From Oscillospiraceae bacterium (lineage in GTDB: Bacteria > Bacillota > Clostridia > Oscillospirales > Oscillospiraceae), in contig JAHHRW010000001.1 of NCBI GenBank assembly GCA_020025575.1, positions 191,637-255,636 on the forward strand: 64,000 bases of DNA. The letters are read 5' to 3'. Below the pieces are notes generated by a model, which was given only the letters and a program-made list of their open reading frames with translations, had not been told where the DNA came from and searched no databases. Below are positions 61,245 through 64,000 of this stretch, one piece after another (position 1 is the first letter of the stretch; every line of letters starts with the position of its first letter). Position numbers and translations under genes: made by a program.

Positions 61245-61273
61245 ATAATATCATAATTTACATGATTATACAA
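61245..61273 (-). promoter_or_regulatory. Promoter of the OLE RNA
   Basis: TTGTAT (61268-61273), a 17-base spacer and TATTAT (61245-61250) lie on the minus strand, so transcription would start near 61238. Upstream DNA holds genes of the other strand. Confidence 0.7.
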
Positions 61274-61450
61274 GAGGTTTTCTCTATATGCTTTTGAACA
61301 ATCTTAAAATTTTTCATGTCTATCCTGTTGCAAAATCCACACGAATCCAGGTAAAATGCAAAATTCTTATGTTCTGAAAATTATGAAATACAGATTCAAT
61401 TTTGCTGTCAACCGCATAAAATGCAACCGGATATGCGATTTGTGGTACTA

Positions 61451-61479
61451 TTGTCATCGTCAGCATATTATGATATATT
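61451..61479 (+). promoter_or_regulatory. Promoter of the flavin-reductase-like gene
   Basis: TTGTCA (61451-61456), a 17-base spacer and TATATT (61474-61479) lie about 28 bases upstream of the ATG. Confidence 0.65.
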
Positions 61480-61507
61480 GGAATCAACAAAATACAAGGA
61501 GGAGCTT

Positions 61508-61990
61508 ATGGAACCAATTCATCTTAAAGCATATCATGCGTTTCGTCAGCAATGGGCGTTGGTAAGTGCAGGAAATTTATCCCACTTCAATACAATGACA
61601 ATTGGCTGGGGCGGAGTTGGATGTCTTTGGAATCGCCCGGTGGCAACTGTTTATATCAGGCCGGGGCGATATACCTATGAATTTATGGAGTCAGCAGAGT
61701 TCTTTACCGTGTCATTCTTTTCAGAGGATTATCGGGACGCACTGAAAATTTTGGGGAGCAAATCTGGCAGAGACTGTGACAAGGTGGCGCTTGCCGGACT
61801 GACCCCGATCAAAGCCGGAGACAGTGTCACATTTGCACAGGCACAATACACCCTGCTCTGCAAAAAACTTTACTGCCATGATTTTTTGGCAGATCAGATT
61901 CCGGAAGAAATATTCAGGAGTTTCTACGAACCAGGCGAAACACCACACAGGGCTTATTATGGTGAAATCATAGAAGTCATACAATCATAA
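61508..61990 (+). CDS. Flavin reductase-like (FMN-binding split-barrel) protein
   Basis: The protein has 160 residues from ATG 61508 (GGAGGA 4 bases upstream). The fold is read from GNLSHFNTMTIGWGGVGCLW, followed by VATVYIRPGRYTYEFMESAE, matching the flavin reductase-like FMN-binding family. Family members bind FMN or FAD and reduce it with NAD(P)H, or act as redox partners. The partner here is unknown. The deacetylase gene follows after 14 bases, so the two may share a transcript. Confidence 0.88.
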   Translation: MEPIHLKAYHAFRQQWALVSAGNLSHFNTMTIGWGGVGCLWNRPVATVYIRPGRYTYEFMESAEFFTVSFFSEDYRDALKILGSKSGRDCDKVALAGLTPIKAGDSVTFAQAQYTLLCKKLYCHDFLADQIPEEIFRSFYEPGETPHRAYYGEIIEVIQS

Positions 61991-62004
61991 TATATGAGGA
62001 TTTT

Positions 62005-63192
62005 ATGAAAAAGAAAAAAATTATTACTTTCGTGCTAGGTCTTTTGATTTTCTTAAACGCCTGCCAAAAGCAACCGTCCGAGCCACAGGTAAATCCGCCC
62101 CAAACAACTTCTTTCATTCCGCCATCCACCATCTGCGAGGTATCCGAACCGGAACTGGTATTGGAACCGGGAGATGCTGTCACAGTAGAAGGAAGATTGC
62201 TTGAAAGTGGCAGTGTGATCTACAACGACTGTCTATACGTGAAAGCCACTGAATTTTTGGGCGCACTGGACAGTTCCCCGCATTCCAATGATGCCACATT
62301 GGGATTAACGATCACCTGGGATCATTCCCAAAACGAACAGAATCCCCAGCAATCAGATCCTATAATTAACGGAAAAACCTATCCGCTGAATCACCAGATG
62401 CTATTTTATCAGGATGCGGCTTTTCTCCCCCTAGAGGAGTTCTGCAAGCTACTGGATATTTCCATACTGAACGATGAAGATCAAGGGCACCTTTACTGCA
62501 CCAGTGGAATCAAGAATTTGGATATTCCGGAAGGCATCCATGTTCCAATTCTGATGTACCATGCGGTCAGCGATGATTTGTGGGGATTTTCCGAACTATT
62601 TGTCAGCCCCTCAGATATGGATGCGCAACTGGCATATCTTGTGGATAACGGATACGATCCCATTTTCTTTGAAGATCTGGACCATGTACAGGATTACGAT
62701 AAGCCCGTGATTCTCACCTTTGACGATGGGTATTTGGATAACTACACAGAACTCTATCCCCTACTCCAAAAACACAATGTGAAAGCAACGATATTTGTAA
62801 TTACTTCAGCCATGGGCGTCAGTCAGCGCAGCATGACCCCAGCACAGGTAAAGGAGCTGTCCGACTCTGGACTTGTCTCCATTCAAAGCCATACCGTATC
62901 CCACAGGGAATTGTCATCCCTGGATTACGACCAACAGCTTGCAGAGATTCGGGATTCCAAACTTGAAGTCACCAGAATGACAGGACGAGAGCCTCATGTA
63001 CTCTGTTATCCCAGTGGTGAACGAAATGAGACTACTCAGGAATTGACCTCTCAATATTACAATTTCGGCATTGACATGAACGGAGGACTATATACCACCG
63101 GTGACGAGCCGACTTCCGTTAGCCGGTATTATGTGAGTCGTTTTACTTCAATCGGTGAATTTGCATCTATGATTGCTGATGCCGGACAATAA
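62005..63192 (+). CDS. Polysaccharide deacetylase lipoprotein
   Basis: The protein has 395 residues. A lipoprotein signal (FLGLLIFLNACQ-like, with the lipobox LNAC, Cys20) anchors it outside the membrane. A stalk region of about 60-170 resembles copper-amine-oxidase-N repeats (YPLNHQMLFYQDAAFLPLEE). The NodB homology domain has PILMYHAVS, the catalytic LTFDDGY, ATIFVITSAMG and the SHTVSH metal motif. It likely deacetylates cell-wall or exopolysaccharide GlcNAc. Confidence 0.92.
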   Translation: MKKKKIITFVLGLLIFLNACQKQPSEPQVNPPQTTSFIPPSTICEVSEPELVLEPGDAVTVEGRLLESGSVIYNDCLYVKATEFLGALDSSPHSNDATLGLTITWDHSQNEQNPQQSDPIINGKTYPLNHQMLFYQDAAFLPLEEFCKLLDISILNDEDQGHLYCTSGIKNLDIPEGIHVPILMYHAVSDDLWGFSELFVSPSDMDAQLAYLVDNGYDPIFFEDLDHVQDYDKPVILTFDDGYLDNYTELYPLLQKHNVKATIFVITSAMGVSQRSMTPAQVKELSDSGLVSIQSHTVSHRELSSLDYDQQLAEIRDSKLEVTRMTGREPHVLCYPSGERNETTQELTSQYYNFGIDMNGGLYTTGDEPTSVSRYYVSRFTSIGEFASMIADAGQ

Positions 63193-63222
63193 AAAGGGAG
63201 CCATACGGCTCCCTTTTTATAC
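63191..63222. terminator. Bidirectional terminator after the deacetylase gene
   Basis: AAAAAGGGAGCC pairs with GGCTCCCTTTTT around 4 bases. The Nudix stop codon on the other strand lies inside it. Confidence 0.9.
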
Positions 63223-63681
63223 ATTGACAAACCAGTCTTCGATGATATCTGAGTGTGTCACAACAATCTCAATTTCTTTCAGTTCTTCCTTTGTAAAGAA
63301 ACGAAGTTCCCTGGATTCCGCACTGATGCGCAGGTCAGGTTCCTCTTCAAGCTCCAGCTGAAATACCACGATGACCATACGCCAAATACTTCCATCTATG
63401 AAAGAGGCAATTCGCCCGGGCTCCCCATAGGAACGTAGTCGGACAAGCTTCGACTGCGCAACCCGTATGCCCAATTCCTCCCGAATCTCACGAACCATTG
63501 CTTGGGATTCGGTTTCCCAGTTTTTTACGCCCCCTCCGACCAGTCCCCAGGTATCAGAATCCCGCCTTCGCTCTAAGAGCAGCCTTCCTTTACAAGTGAT
63601 GATTGCATTGGAACCCAAATGTGCACCCATAGTTGGCTTTGGCGCATTGGGATCTCCACGATAAAATCTTACAATAGACAC
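63217..63681 (-). CDS. Nudix hydrolase
   Basis: The protein has 154 residues. The Nudix box is complete: GGGVKNWETESQAMVREIRE followed by ELG, fitting G-x5-E-x7-REUXEE-xGU. The start VRFYRGDPNAPKPTMGAHLG suggests a short N-terminal region before the fold. Substrates could be nucleoside diphosphate derivatives. It is convergent with the deacetylase gene. Confidence 0.9.
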   Translation of the reverse strand: MSIVRFYRGDPNAPKPTMGAHLGSNAIITCKGRLLLERRRDSDTWGLVGGGVKNWETESQAMVREIREELGIRVAQSKLVRLRSYGEPGRIASFIDGSIWRMVIVVFQLELEEEPDLRISAESRELRFFTKEELKEIEIVVTHSDIIEDWFVNV

Positions 63682-63793
63682 AGTGCATCCCCCTTTGTCA
63701 TAAGAATATCACGTTTTCATTGGAAATTCCATCCATAAAATCTAACCCATAGTGTTTCTTGACTCACGTGCAAAATTCCTTCAGGCGAATACA

Positions 63794-63822
63794 TTGACAC
63801 CTCTTCGGATTTGGAATATAAT
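63794..63822 (+). promoter_or_regulatory. Promoter of asnA
   Basis: TTGACA (63794-63799), a 17-base spacer and TATAAT (63817-63822), near-perfect. Confidence 0.88.
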
Positions 63823-63852
63823 GCACTCATTGTTATTGTGGAGGCGATTTAT

Positions 63853-64000
63853 ATGATCCAGGAGTACAAGTCCACCCTCACCTTGTACGAAACTCAAAAC
63901 GCTATTGGATTCATCAAGCGGGATTTTGAGCACGAGCTTTCCCGAAGACTTCATCTGATTCGCGCTACCGCTCCGCTGTTCGTAGACCCAGATACCGGAT
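63853..64000 (+). CDS. asnA: Aspartate-ammonia ligase (partial, runs off right edge)
   Basis: The ATG at 63853 follows GGAGG. The 49 residues seen (including ETQNAIGFIKRDFEHELSRR and RATAPLFVDPDTG) match the N-terminus of AsnA, which makes asparagine from aspartate and ammonia. The rest lies outside the window. Confidence 0.88.
   Translation, partial: MIQEYKSTLTLYETQNAIGFIKRDFEHELSRRLHLIRATAPLFVDPDTG

Noticed and set aside
1..64000. CRISPR arrays or rRNA genes
   Set aside because: No regularly spaced repeats or rRNA sequences were seen anywhere in the window.

Overview
The window looks like a chromosome segment of a spore-forming, Gram-positive anaerobe of the class Clostridia, most likely an Oscillospiraceae/Ruminococcaceae-type gut bacterium. 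This is inferred from the sporulation genes (spoIIAA-spoIIAB-sigF, spoIIGA-sigE, yunB, spoVB, a short SpoIVFB-like protease), T-box control of tRNA synthetases, strong GGAGG ribosome binding sites, a Rex repressor and the lack of respiratory genes. No species can be named from the sequence alone.

Layout. Positions 1-2657 hold the start of a large secreted repeat protein that runs off the left edge. Positions 3101-9691 carry pcrA-yunB-ligA and the spoIIA operon (all minus). Positions 9829-12776 are valS with its T-box leader. A divergent promoter drives a small unknown protein and a coupled membrane-anchored DNA/RNA nuclease, followed directly by an IS200-type element (about 13968-14655). Positions 14772-18216 encode a two-subunit ABC exporter. 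tRNA-Ser, a small membrane protein, a cytidylate-kinase-like protein, tRNA-Thr, pyk and asnB follow. Positions 23939-26559 are a four-gene + strand operon of probable spore-envelope proteins (SpoIID-like and peptidoglycan-binding modules). After pgsA come a TetR/EamA divergent pair, the envelope genes wecB/tagO, trpS and gltX, then rex and spoIIGA-sigE, rarA-DUF951, nth, spoVB and pepD. Positions 42640-46109 encode a zinc-ribbon protein, the paired TIGR03936/TIGR03960 proteins and an M50 protease with a small membrane partner.

Positions 46391-47913, just downstream of tRNA-Pro(CGG), are a decayed accessory islet: a broken phage portal start, the C-terminal part of a phage head protein, a nuclease-like fragment and an IS3-type remnant. 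Housekeeping genes resume with queA-tgt-yajC, dapA, a glycosyltransferase and tyrS with its own T-box.

The most notable locus is at 54313-61273 (minus). A roughly 630-nt non-coding, structured-looking region lies directly upstream of an OapA-like membrane protein and then dxs, tlyA, nadK, argR and recN. This is the known gene neighbourhood of the OLE (ornate, large, extremophilic) RNA, and I call the non-coding region OLE RNA. The window ends with a flavin-reductase-like protein, a polysaccharide deacetylase lipoprotein, a Nudix hydrolase and the start of asnA.
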